A stretch of DNA of 64,000 nt from Nephrocerus scutellatus (GCA_947095585.1 OX352761.1:132090277-132154276); one strand, 5' to 3'; positions 39,401 through 44,499 are shown, counted from the first letter of the stretch. Notes: a model not told the origin generated them from the letters alone. A program made the numbers and translations.

Positions 39401-41768
39401 TAAGGTAGTTCAACACCTTCTAAGAAAAAAGACAACCATGGAATCTACTCCAATCTATAATGACTTGAATGTTCGACAGAATAGCCGTATTCATTAAATC
39501 TCGCGAACCAATGAACGATGAAAGCAGACATTGCAGTATAAATGCTAGAAATGAAAATATTCGCCTAAAAGTATACAGAATTCCTTTCTGAAAAATAAAA
39601 ACACAAGCAAAACACTGTGTGCTTTTGTCGATAAAAACAAGCACCAAATCGTAAAGCAGCGCTGCACACAGCCACACGATCTAAAGGCATCGAGAACATC
39701 GATTAGAAAGCCCTTAAGTGTGTTATATTATTTTCACACGCCCATAGACGAAAGTGACTGTTTCGTACGCTATAAACTAGCCTCGAAAGTAGCCCATAAC
39801 AACACTAGTTATGTTATGATATAAATGTCTTTTGTTATTTACTACAATCTCAGCGAACACATTGCGCATGAGCAAGAATTCTCTTTTGTTTGTCGTTTGT
39901 GATTTCTGCTTCTCTCTCGATTTAGCAGAAAAACCGGTTTGGACGCGTGAAAAATAGCGTACACGACTCGCAGAAAAGTGCTCCACTCCCTTGCTCGTTC
40001 TGTAATATACTATTTCACACGCACATAGACGAATGTGACTGTTTCATATACACTACAACCTAGCTTCAAAAATAGCCTTTACACACTCTAGTGATTTAAC
40101 ATATAAAATACTTTTGTTATTTACTGCAGTCACAGCGAACACACATTCCCAGAGTAATTTTGCATTGCGCATAACTGGTCTGGCAGAAAAACCGGTTTTG
40201 GTCGTGTGAAAAATAGCGTACATTATTTGCAGAAAAGTGCTCATCGTGCACGTTAGACTTAGCTACCACCTCGTGCTTCAAGCTTCTAACTCGCACGATA
40301 AACTCCACTTTCCTCGCTCATTATGTAATATAATACTATATTGTAACAATTGTATTTTTCAGTGCTTTCCGATCCGCAAACATCTTGTTTGAATTTGACG
40401 ACAACCATTTCTCCGTATGTCGCAATAGACAACAGCAAATTAAACCGTAGTCAAGAGGGTATCAACTTTGCTCTTGATGGTAGACCAGAAGAGTTCTGCA
40501 ATGCGTGCATTTGCGAGAATGGCACATCAAAATGTACGAATTTGTGGTGCGGCTTGCAAAATTGTTTCAGCATAGACATAACTTCCAAATCGTCAAACCT
40601 ATCTGGCGTCTGCAAAATGCATGAGGTGTGTGTACCCAGTATGAGTGAGTCCTGCTTGTCTCCACCTTGTACAACCCGTGGCGATTGCCGTGCTCTTGAA
40701 CCGTCGAGACGTGTTGCGCCACCAAAACTGCCAGCTAAGCCGGAGTGCTGGCCCAATCAAGCCGAACTTAAAGAAAACTGTGCTCGTCTAACGATCTTGT
40801 TGGACTTACAACGCATCAGTGCGGGATCAACGGTTGAGAATCTCTGTTCGTGGATACGATTCAGATTGTCATCGCGAATTGTCAAGCTACTAAAAAGTAA
40901 TGATCGCGCTCTCTTGATTATCATTTGCGATCTAAAAACATCAACTAACGACACCATCGAAGTCACTGTGGTATGTTTTACAATTTTCATAAATTTGTTA
41001 GAAAAAATGCAATAATCTTTTTCCTTATAGTCATCATCAACAGCCGGGGACGTACTTTTGCCTAAGGCTGTTGGGCTTTTAGGGGAATTGTTGTCGTCAC
41101 GACAAGCTGAATTAACCGATTTCAACTTGGCCCCACTAGCATCTTTTCTAGAGGTTAAAGTTGAGACAGCTCTCATATCGGACGGCAACAGCTCAAGCCT
41201 GCTAATCGGAATTCTATGCGGAATATTTATCGTGCTGATTGGATTTGTCATTTTCGTTGCGTTGATTTGGCGTCAGAGAATAGCGCTACGCAGTACATCA
41301 GGAATAAACTTGACACCCTCTCTCGATGTTATACGGCACGAGGAAGAAAAATCCAATAACCTACAAAATGAAGAAAACCTTAGGCGATATACGAATCCGC
41401 TCAAAGGTAGCACAACCTCATTAAGGGCCAACGGAATGGAACTTAGTTTAAATCCTGCACCCGAATTTTCAGCTGTTCCAACAAACTCGGCCGGTCCAAG
41501 TGCATCCGCTCGTCATCACTCTCAACCATTGTATCCACCCTGCGAATCAATGTTTGACCAAGAAATAGAAACGACTACAAAGTCCAAGGAATTTCAACAA
41601 AAACGTCGATCGCAAATTCTTTTGCACAAAACACAAAATACCGACATGAAGAAGAACACAGTGGGATCATTGGAAAGCCCCCAGAAAGATTTCGGAAAGA
41701 GATCAATTAATTGCAAATCGATGCCTCCAGTGTGTGACGACTCAGATGTGCTAACGGTTTTGGTATAG
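3328..41768 (+). CDS. Ser: Serrate, Jagged-type Notch ligand (15 of its coding exons; 5' end missing)
   Basis: Coding exons: 3328-3445, 3514-3710, 19733-19787, 20157-20472, 29308-29441, 29574-29749, 29886-30126, 31407-31784, 31844-31971, 34416-34563, 35640-35765, 36516-36611, 37711-38082, 40363-40970, 41031-41768. Together they give 3,831 nt (1,276 residues plus stop) in one open frame. In order they encode the N-terminal MNNL region, the DSL domain, 14 EGF-like repeats, a cysteine-rich VWC-like region, one membrane span (about 41195-41270) and an intracellular tail of about 165 residues. The product is a cell-surface ligand that activates or cis-inhibits Notch, and its tail recruits Mind bomb/Neuralized ligases for endocytosis. 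The order and spacing are those of Drosophila Serrate, and the missing part is about 80 N-terminal residues including the signal peptide. The insertions within EGF6 and EGF10 are shorter than in Drosophila melanogaster. The introns are crowded with transposon relics, but no exon is interrupted. Confidence 0.96.
3514..3710 (+). CDS. Ser: Serrate exon: MNNL region
   Basis: Follows a 68-nt intron. Encodes [16 protein letters not shown], then a GCSFGN segment and the strongly conserved stretch ending in FTFRWT. The donor is gtaagt at 3711. This N-terminal C2-like module binds membranes and glycans in the Jagged family. Confidence 0.95.
4680..5640 (+). mobile_element. LINE fragment with RT remnant joined to RNase H (I/LOA-like)
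   Basis: The first part (about 4730-4930) carries the RT entry motif (SPGLDGI-like) and a '[13 protein letters not shown]' segment. From about 4970 it jumps to an RNase H domain: '[10 protein letters not shown]', a DSQAAIRA-like run, then 'GNERADEWA'. A CCHC-like tail (about 5490-5580, '[12 protein letters not shown]') follows. Most of the RT is missing between the two, and stop codons interrupt the frame. A related copy is on the opposite strand at 17.2-18.8 kb. Confidence 0.7.
5941..6455 (+). repeat. Imperfect tandem duplication, period about 300 bp
   Basis: About 200 bp starting near 5945 recurs near 6255. Shared words include 'gattgcatgaaaagaggatt' and 'ccagttctttttggaagaca'. The copies differ by substitutions and an indel of about 15 bp near 6020, so the period falls from 313 to 298 across the copy. 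Short open frames run through both copies, but I recognise no protein. Confidence 0.8.
7052..7507 (-). other. Unrecognised 151-codon open frame in Serrate intron
   Basis: A frame without stops lies on the - strand in a locally GC-richer block (about 7140-7500). The composition (many R, T and Y, no domain I know) and overlapping open frames on the other strand suggest chance openness, an old exon-like repeat or a conserved non-coding block. I do not assign a function. Confidence 0.2.
8785..9415 (-). mobile_element. Ty3/gypsy-type LTR retrotransposon remnant
   Basis: Read on the - strand, 9415-9188 resembles a retrotransposon Gag capsid region and 9165-8974 continues it in a shifted frame (a 'RDMLVF' segment). 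From about 8940 to 8785 it switches to reverse transcriptase (a '[12 protein letters not shown]' palm motif). The nucleocapsid, protease and most of Pol are absent between them, and no LTRs were seen. It is a dead, internally deleted relic. Confidence 0.65.
9598..10890 (-). mobile_element. PIF/Harbinger DNA transposon, near complete length, decayed
   Basis: Terminal inverted repeats begin GGGCCATATTCATA (9598) and, on the opposite strand, GGGGCATATTCATA (10890). They are flanked by a 3-bp duplication ATT (9595-9597, 10891-10893). The element is 1,293 bp. On the - strand 10706-10434 encodes the N-terminus of a HARBI1-like transposase ('[12 protein letters not shown]'). Positions 10347-10048 encode a helix-turn-helix followed by the first catalytic aspartate ('[13 protein letters not shown]'). 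The C-terminal catalytic residues are not found, so the copy cannot make a complete nuclease. Confidence 0.85.
9774..9844. repeat. Two adjacent hairpins inside the Harbinger element
   Basis: Arms gaaatgtcaaa / tttgacatttc form the first hairpin. Then tttccacctagtcga (9797-9811) pairs perfectly with tcgactaggtggaaa (9830-9844) across an 18-nt spacer. The two share sequence at 9797-9800, so they are alternative folds. Confidence 0.8.
11040..11715 (+). mobile_element. IS630/mariner-type transposase relic, copy A
   Basis: Starts with a degraded end ('attgggacgccccattttttc'), then an ATG with '[10 protein letters not shown]', a transposase N-terminus common in insect mariner-like elements. Later frame-shifted fragments include '[11 protein letters not shown]' (first catalytic aspartate region) and '[20 protein letters not shown]'. 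Many stops and indels are present. Copies B and C are at 21.9 and 34.8 kb. Confidence 0.7.
11720..12320 (+). mobile_element. LINE 3' end with (GAT/ATG)n tail
   Basis: Encodes the end of a reverse transcriptase ('[13 protein letters not shown]') and then the C-terminal '[20 protein letters not shown]' and '[12 protein letters not shown]' segments typical of RTE/ingi-like insect LINEs. It ends in an (ATG)n run at about 12292-12312, a common 3' tail. Stops interrupt it. The same 3' end lies inverted at 38.75-39.05 kb. Confidence 0.7.
12395..12760. repeat. Minisatellite-like repeat, about 2-3 units of 130-170 bp
   Basis: Each unit contains 'gagctgaaatt(ttg)tgag', a 'cgtggaaa.tgggttaat' segment and 'ttttcaaccgcct.acac'. 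The units are diverged. A related sequence in inverse orientation occurs at 15490-15740 ('acaaaatttcaggtctctag'). Confidence 0.65.
12761..12784 (+). repeat. TATTTC microsatellite
   Basis: Four consecutive copies of a TATTTC hexamer, the last slightly altered, directly after the minisatellite-like units. Confidence 0.85.
15025..15132. repeat. Exact 54-bp tandem duplication
   Basis: The unit beginning aacagttcaggtcaaagatc occurs at 15025-15078 and again, without visible change, at 15079-15132. The identity indicates a recent event (or an assembly artefact) in otherwise unremarkable intron. Confidence 0.9.
15270..15370 (+). repeat. Dispersed repeat, copy 1 (aaacttcgtttttcg family)
   Basis: The block 'aaaaaacttcgtttttcg..tacaaa.gttttat' followed by 'catcgaaacacgcc.cacagtc' recurs at about 29141-29225 and, in shorter form, at 32461-32515. 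No coding content or terminal repeat was recognised. Confidence 0.6.
15490..15745. repeat. Inverse relative of the 12.4-kb minisatellite-like repeat
   Basis: Contains two diverged units with 'aatttcaggtctctaggtcgtg' and 'gtggttaaaaaa', the reverse complement of words in the 12395-12760 array. Just before it is a short CG-rich block (about 15430-15480) with repeated cgcg words. Confidence 0.5.
16968..17189 (-). mobile_element. CR1/Jockey-like LINE 3' fragment
   Basis: On the - strand it encodes the C-terminal segment '[20 protein letters not shown]' and '[10 protein letters not shown]', which is also seen at 24.5, 46.0 and 56.2-56.4 kb. It is 5'-truncated. Confidence 0.7.
17200..18780 (-). 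mobile_element. RNase H-bearing LINE fragment (I/LOA-like), interrupted
   Basis: On the - strand, 18744-18439 encodes the linker before RNase H ('[11 protein letters not shown]', '[15 protein letters not shown]'). The RNase H resumes at about 18075 ('[15 protein letters not shown]') and ends with '[20 protein letters not shown]...HLLC' at 17480-17410. The gap is filled by the fold-back repeat at 18076-18453. Stops and frameshifts are frequent. It is related to the fragment at 4.7-5.6 kb. Confidence 0.7.
18076..18453. mobile_element. Fold-back repeat with ACTTTCTTTTAC ends
   Basis: The left end ACTTTCTTTTAC (18076-18087) is matched by GTAAAAGAAAGT (18442-18453), and the right end is itself palindromic (18427-18453). 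The body contains 'cacagacacacagacagaga' and 'aaatcccgagttcgaaaatt'. It sits between the linker and RNase H parts of a LINE. A second copy in the opposite orientation begins at 48801, and a solo palindromic end lies at 36043-36068. No protein is encoded. Confidence 0.65.
18905..19160. repeat. Dispersed repeat (cacgtttgtagccggtttc family)
   Basis: The words 'ctcacgtttgtagccggttt' and 'attcattgaaaaagcaa.acgg' recur at 45151-45215. The 'gagaacgggtttct' part recurs at 39155-39175. It cuts into the LINE fragment that follows. Function unknown. Confidence 0.55.
19160..19377 (-). mobile_element. CR1/Jockey-like LINE RT fragment
   Basis: On the - strand it contains 'SHMELKQ', '[20 protein letters not shown]' and '[15 protein letters not shown]', the same run seen at 24.3 and 45.8 kb. 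Both ends are truncated. Confidence 0.7.
19385..19580 (+). repeat. Dispersed non-coding repeat, copy 1 of 3
   Basis: Shares 'ttatttactgcag.c.cagcg', 'gtcgtgtgaaaaatagcgta' and 'ccactttcctagctcgttat' with the tandem pair at 39726-40340. It ends 150 bp before a Serrate exon, as the other two end 20 bp before one. Confidence 0.7.
19733..19787 (+). CDS. Ser: Serrate exon: 55-nt micro-exon of MNNL region
   Basis: Encodes [18 protein letters not shown] plus one base. The acceptor is tttcag (19727-19732) and the donor gtaact (19788). It is isolated between a 16-kb and a 0.37-kb intron and too short to stand out as an open frame, but its match to the Serrate N-terminal region is unambiguous. Confidence 0.93.
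20157..20472 (+). CDS. Ser: Serrate exon: end of MNNL, DSL domain, start of EGF1
   Basis: Encodes [20 protein letters not shown], then the DSL domain (about 20285-20405, '[20 protein letters not shown]' to 'GWQGVNC'), which makes the primary Notch contact. EGF1 begins with [11 protein letters not shown]. The acceptor is acctag (20151-20156) and the donor gtaagt (20473). Confidence 0.96.
21940..22360 (-). mobile_element. IS630/mariner-type transposase relic, copy B
   Basis: On the - strand it shows 'ILSDGAHF', '[12 protein letters not shown]' and, in another frame, '[12 protein letters not shown]', the successive parts of the same DDE transposase family as copy A (11.0 kb). The second catalytic segment is deleted and frames are broken. 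Confidence 0.65.
22399..22627. repeat. Possible MITE with imperfect terminal repeats
   Basis: GGGGTGTCCACGAAGATGTT at the left resembles, in reverse complement, the right end 'aacggctttttggacaaccct'. The body is non-coding. It may be a non-autonomous relative of copy B next to it. The ends are imperfect and no clear target duplication was seen. Confidence 0.3.
22640..23030 (+). mobile_element. CR1/Jockey-like LINE, EN-RT linker (left half of an interrupted copy)
   Basis: The block 'aggtatgctttcggttttac..aaccct' matches the linker at 58900-59000. It ends in 'NIHKSAG(R)DDI' (about 23000-23030), the RT entry motif. The rest of this copy resumes at 23758 after an RTE-like insertion. Confidence 0.65.
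23031..23757 (-). mobile_element. RTE-like LINE fragment nested in another LINE
   Basis: On the - strand: '[19 protein letters not shown]', '[12 protein letters not shown]' (RT core), then '[20 protein letters not shown]' at the 3' end, as in RTE-clade elements. The YADD catalytic loop region is damaged ('LDHADGI'). It is 5'-truncated and has several frameshifts. Confidence 0.7.
23758..24760 (+). mobile_element. CR1/Jockey-like LINE, RT to 3' end (right half)
   Basis: Continues with '[14 protein letters not shown]', '[14 protein letters not shown]', '[14 protein letters not shown]', the '[20 protein letters not shown]' core and the C-terminal '[12 protein letters not shown]'-type end. The catalytic FADD segment is replaced by '[16 protein letters not shown]' (aspartates lost). 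It is inactive. Confidence 0.75.
25331..26056 (-). mobile_element. Tc1-like transposon relic, copy 2
   Basis: The left terminal repeat CACTCCCAATCACTTGATTG (25331) is preceded by TA. On the - strand 25916-25680 encodes '[11 protein letters not shown]' (second catalytic aspartate), then '[20 protein letters not shown]' (third catalytic acidic residue, the E of DD34E). The remaining N-terminal half is gone, and the right end is lost after 26056. It is the same family as 2366-2994. Confidence 0.8.
26154..26528 (+). other. Unrecognised 124-codon open frame
   Basis: The predicted sequence has no domain I know. It starts with a hydrophobic, phenylalanine-rich stretch over a poly-T tract, then '[18 protein letters not shown]'. 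Whether this is an old transposon piece, a chance frame or an unannotated exon cannot be told from sequence alone. Confidence 0.15.
28440..29145 (+). mobile_element. Probable decayed LINE (EN-RT linker and RT start)
   Basis: Broken frames resemble the basic linker of I/R1-like elements. Near 29085-29145 the run corresponding to '[13 protein letters not shown]' fits the RT segment 'P..WK.A.V..I.K'. Very decayed. Directly followed by a copy of the aaacttcgtttttcg dispersed repeat (29141-29225). Confidence 0.35.
29141..29225 (+). repeat. Dispersed repeat, copy 2 (aaacttcgtttttcg family)
   Basis: Matches 15270-15370 over most of its length, including 'catcgaaacacgccacccag'. It lies about 80 bp upstream of the next Serrate acceptor. 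Confidence 0.65.
29308..29441 (+). CDS. Ser: Serrate exon: EGF1 end and EGF2
   Basis: [19 protein letters not shown] then [18 protein letters not shown]. This EGF1-2 pair is part of the Jagged/Serrate DOS-type module next to DSL. The acceptor is tttttag (29301-29307) and the donor gtaaac (29442). Confidence 0.95.
29574..29749 (+). CDS. Ser: Serrate exon: EGF3 and start of EGF4
   Basis: EGF3 reads [13 protein letters not shown] to [10 protein letters not shown]4 opens with [17 protein letters not shown] and is interrupted at the exon end by the family-specific insertion. Confidence 0.95.
29886..30126 (+). CDS. Ser: Serrate exon: insertion within EGF4 and its last cysteines
   Basis: About 60 residues rich in Ser, Thr, Arg and Met ('[19 protein letters not shown]') are inserted between EGF4 cysteines, as in Drosophila Serrate. 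They are followed by [14 protein letters not shown]. The position is conserved; the inserted sequence is not. Confidence 0.93.
30127..31406 (+). other. Ser: Serrate intron, 1.28 kb
   Basis: Contains a small direct repeat near 30262-30315 ('aaatgtgcttacgcatt.tga') and a (GT)n run near 30884-30895. Nothing else is recognised. Confidence 0.8.
31407..31784 (+). CDS. Ser: Serrate exon: EGF5, EGF6 (with insertion), EGF7
   Basis: EGF5 is [12 protein letters not shown]..., calcium-binding type (DIDEC start). EGF6 begins DVNEC, then carries a short Ser/Thr-rich insertion ('[13 protein letters not shown]'). EGF7 begins DLDDC. The donor is the weak gtacat (31785), chosen because only ACG-G/GA joins to the next EGF in frame. 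Confidence 0.93.
31844..31971 (+). CDS. Ser: Serrate exon: EGF8
   Basis: [19 protein letters not shown] to GYSGSLCE, a calcium-binding EGF. It is separated from the preceding exon by a 59-nt intron, close to the minimum usual for flies. Confidence 0.95.
31972..34415 (+). other. Ser: Serrate intron, 2.4 kb
   Basis: Contains a short copy of the aaacttcgtttttcg repeat (32461-32515) and a dispersed repeat with internal units (33060-33520). The rest is AT-rich and unassigned. Confidence 0.8.
33060..33520 (-). repeat. Dispersed repeat with internal ~125-bp units (inverse of the Pdhb intron array)
   Basis: Units of the form 'atcggag.tacacatgtgtgc', 'aaaattt', 'gg.gcccgatta' occur three times. The end 'cagccagccagccacaaaca' then 'gaagttaatatagagaa' is shared with 48450-48520. 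In reverse complement the units match 53171-53770. Confidence 0.65.
34416..34563 (+). CDS. Ser: Serrate exon: EGF9 and start of EGF10
   Basis: [20 protein letters not shown] to AGKHCEQ is EGF9. EGF10 opens with CLSPPCN. EGF9 has the shortened first loops seen in Drosophila Serrate. Confidence 0.95.
34780..35515 (+). mobile_element. IS630/mariner-type transposase relic, copy C, split by a SINE
   Basis: The left end ('attggaacggcctatttttc') and a fragment to 34926 are followed by the SINE. The element then continues at 35221 with '[18 protein letters not shown]' and later '[14 protein letters not shown]' and a CALMPLK-type end. It is the same family as 11.0 and 21.9 kb. Most of the N-terminal half is deleted. 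Confidence 0.7.
34928..35220 (-). mobile_element. tRNA-derived SINE, copy 2, with target duplication
   Basis: Homologous to 1724-2024 over its whole length. The tRNA-like head (- strand, near 35160-35220) keeps 'GGGCGCCGTGGCTCAGTAAA' and a damaged B box. The AT-rich tail on the + strand is near 34926-34940. The 9-bp word CATTGATCC is present on both sides (34918-34926 and 35219-35227), as expected for LINE-mediated insertion. It sits inside mariner-like copy C. Confidence 0.8.
35640..35765 (+). CDS. Ser: Serrate exon: EGF10 remainder
   Basis: [20 protein letters not shown] to HTGTYCEH. The insertion between the first cysteines is only a few residues here. In Drosophila melanogaster this loop holds a long Thr-rich tract. 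Confidence 0.94.
36043..36068. repeat. Palindromic solo end of the fold-back repeat
   Basis: actttcttttac followed by a short spacer and gtaaaagaaac form a near-perfect hairpin identical in type to the ends at 18442-18453 and 48801-48812. No body of the repeat is present. Confidence 0.55.
36062..36260 (-). mobile_element. CR1/Jockey-like LINE fragment
   Basis: On the - strand: '[20 protein letters not shown]', then '[18 protein letters not shown]' in a shifted frame. It matches 49505-49640 and 56390-56530. Both ends are truncated. Confidence 0.75.
36516..36611 (+). CDS. Ser: Serrate exon: EGF11
   Basis: [19 protein letters not shown] to CECISGWT. The last Gly codon is split across the next intron. 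Confidence 0.95.
36612..37710 (+). other. Ser: Serrate intron, 1.1 kb
   Basis: Overlapping - strand open frames of 105 and 122 codons run through 36774-37246, but their sequences contain no recognisable domain. No repeat was identified. Confidence 0.75.
37711..38082 (+). CDS. Ser: Serrate exon: EGF12, EGF13, EGF14
   Basis: EGF12 is [12 protein letters not shown]..., EGF13 is [16 protein letters not shown]... and EGF14 is [16 protein letters not shown]... to LRCEI. The last two start with calcium-binding DxDEC-like motifs. Confidence 0.96.
38751..39070 (-). mobile_element. RTE/ingi-like LINE 3' end
   Basis: On the - strand it encodes '[20 protein letters not shown]' and '[20 protein letters not shown]', then the terminal 'gagccaaatatgat' with an altered tail. 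It is the inverse of the 3' end at 11.7-12.3 kb. Confidence 0.7.
39726..40340 (+). repeat. Tandem pair of a dispersed non-coding repeat (copies 2 and 3)
   Basis: Unit 1 (about 39726-40005) and unit 2 (about 40006-40340) each start 'ttcacacgc.catagacgaa'. They share 'cagcgaacacattgcgcat' or similar, 'aaaaatagcgtacac' and a 'gctcgtt.tgtaatata' end. A third copy lies at 19385-19580. Short inverted words (ttttcacacgc / gcgtgtgaaaa) occur within units, suggesting a non-autonomous DNA element. Confidence 0.65.
40363..40970 (+). CDS. Ser: Serrate exon: cysteine-rich (VWC-like) region
   Basis: Begins LLSDPQTSC. It contains '[20 protein letters not shown]', '[10 protein letters not shown]' and '[12 protein letters not shown]', the VWC-like juxtamembrane module found in Jagged/Serrate but not in Delta. 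The donor is gtatgt (40971). Confidence 0.96.
41031..41768 (+). CDS. Ser: Serrate last coding exon: membrane span and intracellular tail
   Basis: Encodes the rest of the juxtamembrane region, a hydrophobic span (about 41195-41270, '[20 protein letters not shown]') and a basic stop-transfer 'WRQR'. The cytoplasmic tail follows, with the conserved '[20 protein letters not shown]' block (about 41353-41412), known in flies as the Mind-bomb-binding N-box region. The end is SDVLTVLV, then TAG (41766-41768). Confidence 0.97.
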   Translation, partial: SSSTAGDVLLPKAVGLLGELLSSRQAELTDFNLAPLASFLEVKVETALISDGNSSSLLIGILCGIFIVLIGFVIFVALIWRQRIALRSTSGINLTPSLDVIRHEEEKSNNLQNEENLRRYTNPLKGSTTSLRANGMELSLNPAPEFSAVPTNSAGPSASARHHSQPLYPPCESMFDQEIETTTKSKEFQQKRRSQILLHKTQNTDMKKNTVGSLESPQKDFGKRSINCKSMPPVCDDSDVLTVLV

Positions 41769-42975
41769 TTTACCGTGTAATATAGATCAACATTGACAAT
41801 ACTTAAATAGCTTAACAATCTAGATAAATTATGGGAAGTTAAAGTATGTAATAAGATGTAGAATGTTAACCCTAATCTTTTGTGCACAAGCCTGATGAAT
41901 CAGGCAAATGTTTACCGTGTCCGTTTCGTGTCGTATACCCCGCATCGCTAATAATTTTGATCTCAAACTTTTAATTCTTTCGCGTATCCGTACTCGTACC
42001 CGTAGATTGAAAATAAAAATGATGCAAAAGTTGTCTGTAAATTGTTCTTCTTCGTATACGATATTTTAAGTATGCAAGTTGCTATCTATTTGATATCAAC
42101 GTATAATTTATAAATTTATCTTATCTTGTATATTGTCGTAAGTTGGGCTAATTTAATAAGATAGATTTTAGTCACTCACCTTGTATCAGAGTTTACTAGG
42201 AAAATATTCTAATATCTGATAAATATGTACTTTACCCTACCCTAGAAACAATGAATCAGGTGGGAGGGCTAAAATAACTTTTTAATCGGTCTAATATAGG
42301 TATACACTGACACAAAAGGTTCCTCACATAATGCATTTACAATCGGTATGTTTGCTTAAATATTAAATTTTAAACGGAAGCCATTTAAACAAACCACAGG
42401 ATTATATGAATTAAAATTCAAATAAATTCAAATTCATACTTAAAGTTTCTTGTTAAGTTTTGTCAGCTGAATCTGAATAATTGCAGCAGTAAAAGCAATG
42501 TTATAATGTTAATAGTTAAAATCCTACTGAGTGTGATATTAAAAGTTAATAACTTAATGGAAAACCAATGAGTTTTTCTCTATTTTTAGATAAAAATATT
42601 AAGTGTAAGTCTGTTGTAGATAGATGTAAATTAAAACGATACTTTTATTTTATATATACATACATTTACATAAGTAAAATACATATACATATAGTTTTAT
42701 AGATGTCTTACATCTACAAATCTACAAATCTATATGCAATTTAAATTAGTTATTCTTAATTCATCTAATAAGTAAATGTGTAATTTAATAATTTTAGAAA
42801 AAAGATTTCCTGTTATTTTAAATGATAATAATAATAATAATACTTAGGTTTATAAAAAAAAGTAAAAACTAAAATTTATTTATTTATTTACCACACTATT
42901 GTTCAACCTTTTATGGCGCTGAATACAATTGTACATAAATATACGAAGTAAATAAAGAGAGATTTTTTAACTATA
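41769..42975 (+). other. Ser: Probable Serrate 3' UTR
   Basis: AT-rich, no open frame. Poly(A) signals AATAAA occur at about 42010, 42420 and 42951-42956, and the last is the likely main end. A Pumilio-type word TGTACATA lies at 42930-42937. One K-box-type TGTGAT lies at 42532-42537. I saw no word complementary to the miR-8 seed, which regulates Serrate in Drosophila. The 3' limit is inferred. Confidence 0.55.
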
Positions 42976-43279
42976 AATTAAACAAAAATTAATGAATTTC
43001 TACTTGTGTTTTCAACTGTTTTCATCCACAATTAATACCATGTTGTTTAATGAAGTTATTAGAAGGTCCCCACAATAAGCAGAATTTAATTCGAATATCA
43101 CTACAACCGAGGTACGGTTCTGGCATCCCGCAATATATAGGGTCACATTTTTAATCTATAGGTTAAAAAGGATGCAGTACAGTCCACCTACTTTAAGCCG
43201 TCTAGGACGATCAATTGCCGCTGTTATAATTGTAAAGTTGGTACAATGAACTTATCAGCATTGAAACGTTACACTAATA

Positions 43280-44499
43280 CGGGGGGTGCCGTAAATGTTT
43301 TTAGAAAATGGTAATACTAGTGTTTTCCCATGCAAATCTCTATGTCAGTCAAAAAGTTTAACATGTTTGGAGGTTATGTTTCTCAAAAGCAATCTGTCAG
43401 TTCGCATCGCAACATTGTTTTTTATTTACTTGAAAAATTGAATTCAGTGAAAAAATGGAATTATCGCGTGAAAATATTCGTGTGATTTTTACGATTTTCG
43501 AAAGGGGCTAACGCAACAACGGTGCTTCGAATCACTTTATTCGACTTTTTGCGACGAAGCACCATCCTTGACTTATGTTTATAATTGATACAATAAATTT
43601 AAACGCGAATGACGTTCACTCAAAAACAAGCCTCGTGAAGGTCGTCCAAAAACAGCTGCTGTGCCAGAAAACATCGATGCTGTCAGAAAACTGATTGAAG
43701 AGAATCGTCATTTGCCTTATCGAAAAATCGAAGCATGCCTATGCATTAAAAACACCAGCGTATATACGATCTTATATGAACATTTAAAGGTATGGGAGCT
43801 ATGTGCACGTTGTATTCCACAATTTTTGACAACCGCACAAAAAAAAGTTTTTGTCGATTGGTGTCGCCAAATGCTTGAAAAATTCGTTGAAGGTACTTCC
43901 AAAAACGTATAGAAGATCGTGACAGGTGACGAGTCATGGATATTTGCGTATGAGCCAGAAAGAAAAGGGCAATCGACTGTTTGGGTCTTCCAATTTGAAG
44001 AAAATCCAACAAAAGTTGTGCAAGCTCGGAGCTTTGGGAAGCAAATGGACGTGTTTCTTCACGAAAACCGGTCATGTGGCTAATGTGCCTCTTGAAAATA
44101 AAGGGAAGAGACAGTCATTTGTTTGCCTGAGGCGTTCAACAAATTGAGAGAAAACAACCCAAAACGGCGAATCATTTTGCATCACGATAATGAGAGCTCA
44201 CACACATCACATTAAGCAAGCGAGTATTTGAGCACTCAAACAATCGAATTGATGGATCATCCAGCCCAGACTTGGCATCCAATGACTTCTTCCTGTTCCC
44301 AACAATTAAATATAAGATGCGTGGACAACGATTTTTATCGCCTGAAGAAGCTGTTGAAGCGTTCGAAAACCATGTTTTGGAACTATCATCTTTGGACTGG
44401 AAAGTGTTTTTATAAATGGTTTGAGTGTATGTAAAGCAATTTTTATGAAAAATTTTAATTTTTTATTACTTTTACTAAAAACTTTTACGGCGCCCCTCG
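43280..44499 (+). mobile_element. mariner (irritans-like) relic, end to end
   Basis: Inverted repeats CGGGGGGTGCCGTAAATGTT (43280) and, on the other strand, CGAGGGGCGCCGTAAAAGTT (44499) are flanked by TA (43278-43279, 44500-44501). The element is 1,220 bp. The transposase starts at 43455 ('MELSRENIRVIF') and shows 'EHLKVWELCARCIP', a 'VTGDESWIFAYEPE' segment (first Asp), 'RRIILHHDNESSH' (second Asp) and 'IELMDHPA'. A TAA within 20 codons of the start, plus later frameshifts, inactivate it. It lies just beyond the Serrate 3' UTR. Confidence 0.88.

Larger units (their letters stand above)
38083..40362 (+). other. Ser: Serrate intron, 2.3 kb
   Basis: Contains a short dispersed repeat (38570-38640, 'catggtcaaggaaaactac', also at 45265-45325), a LINE 3' end (38751-39070) and the tandem repeat pair (39726-40340). 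The rest is AT-rich. Confidence 0.8.

Noticed and set aside
40757..41251. 164-codon - strand open frame
   Set aside because: It is the shadow of the last two Serrate exons on the opposite strand.
41769..42975. miR-8 target site in the Serrate 3' UTR
   Set aside because: No CAGTATT-type seed match was found on reading the region.
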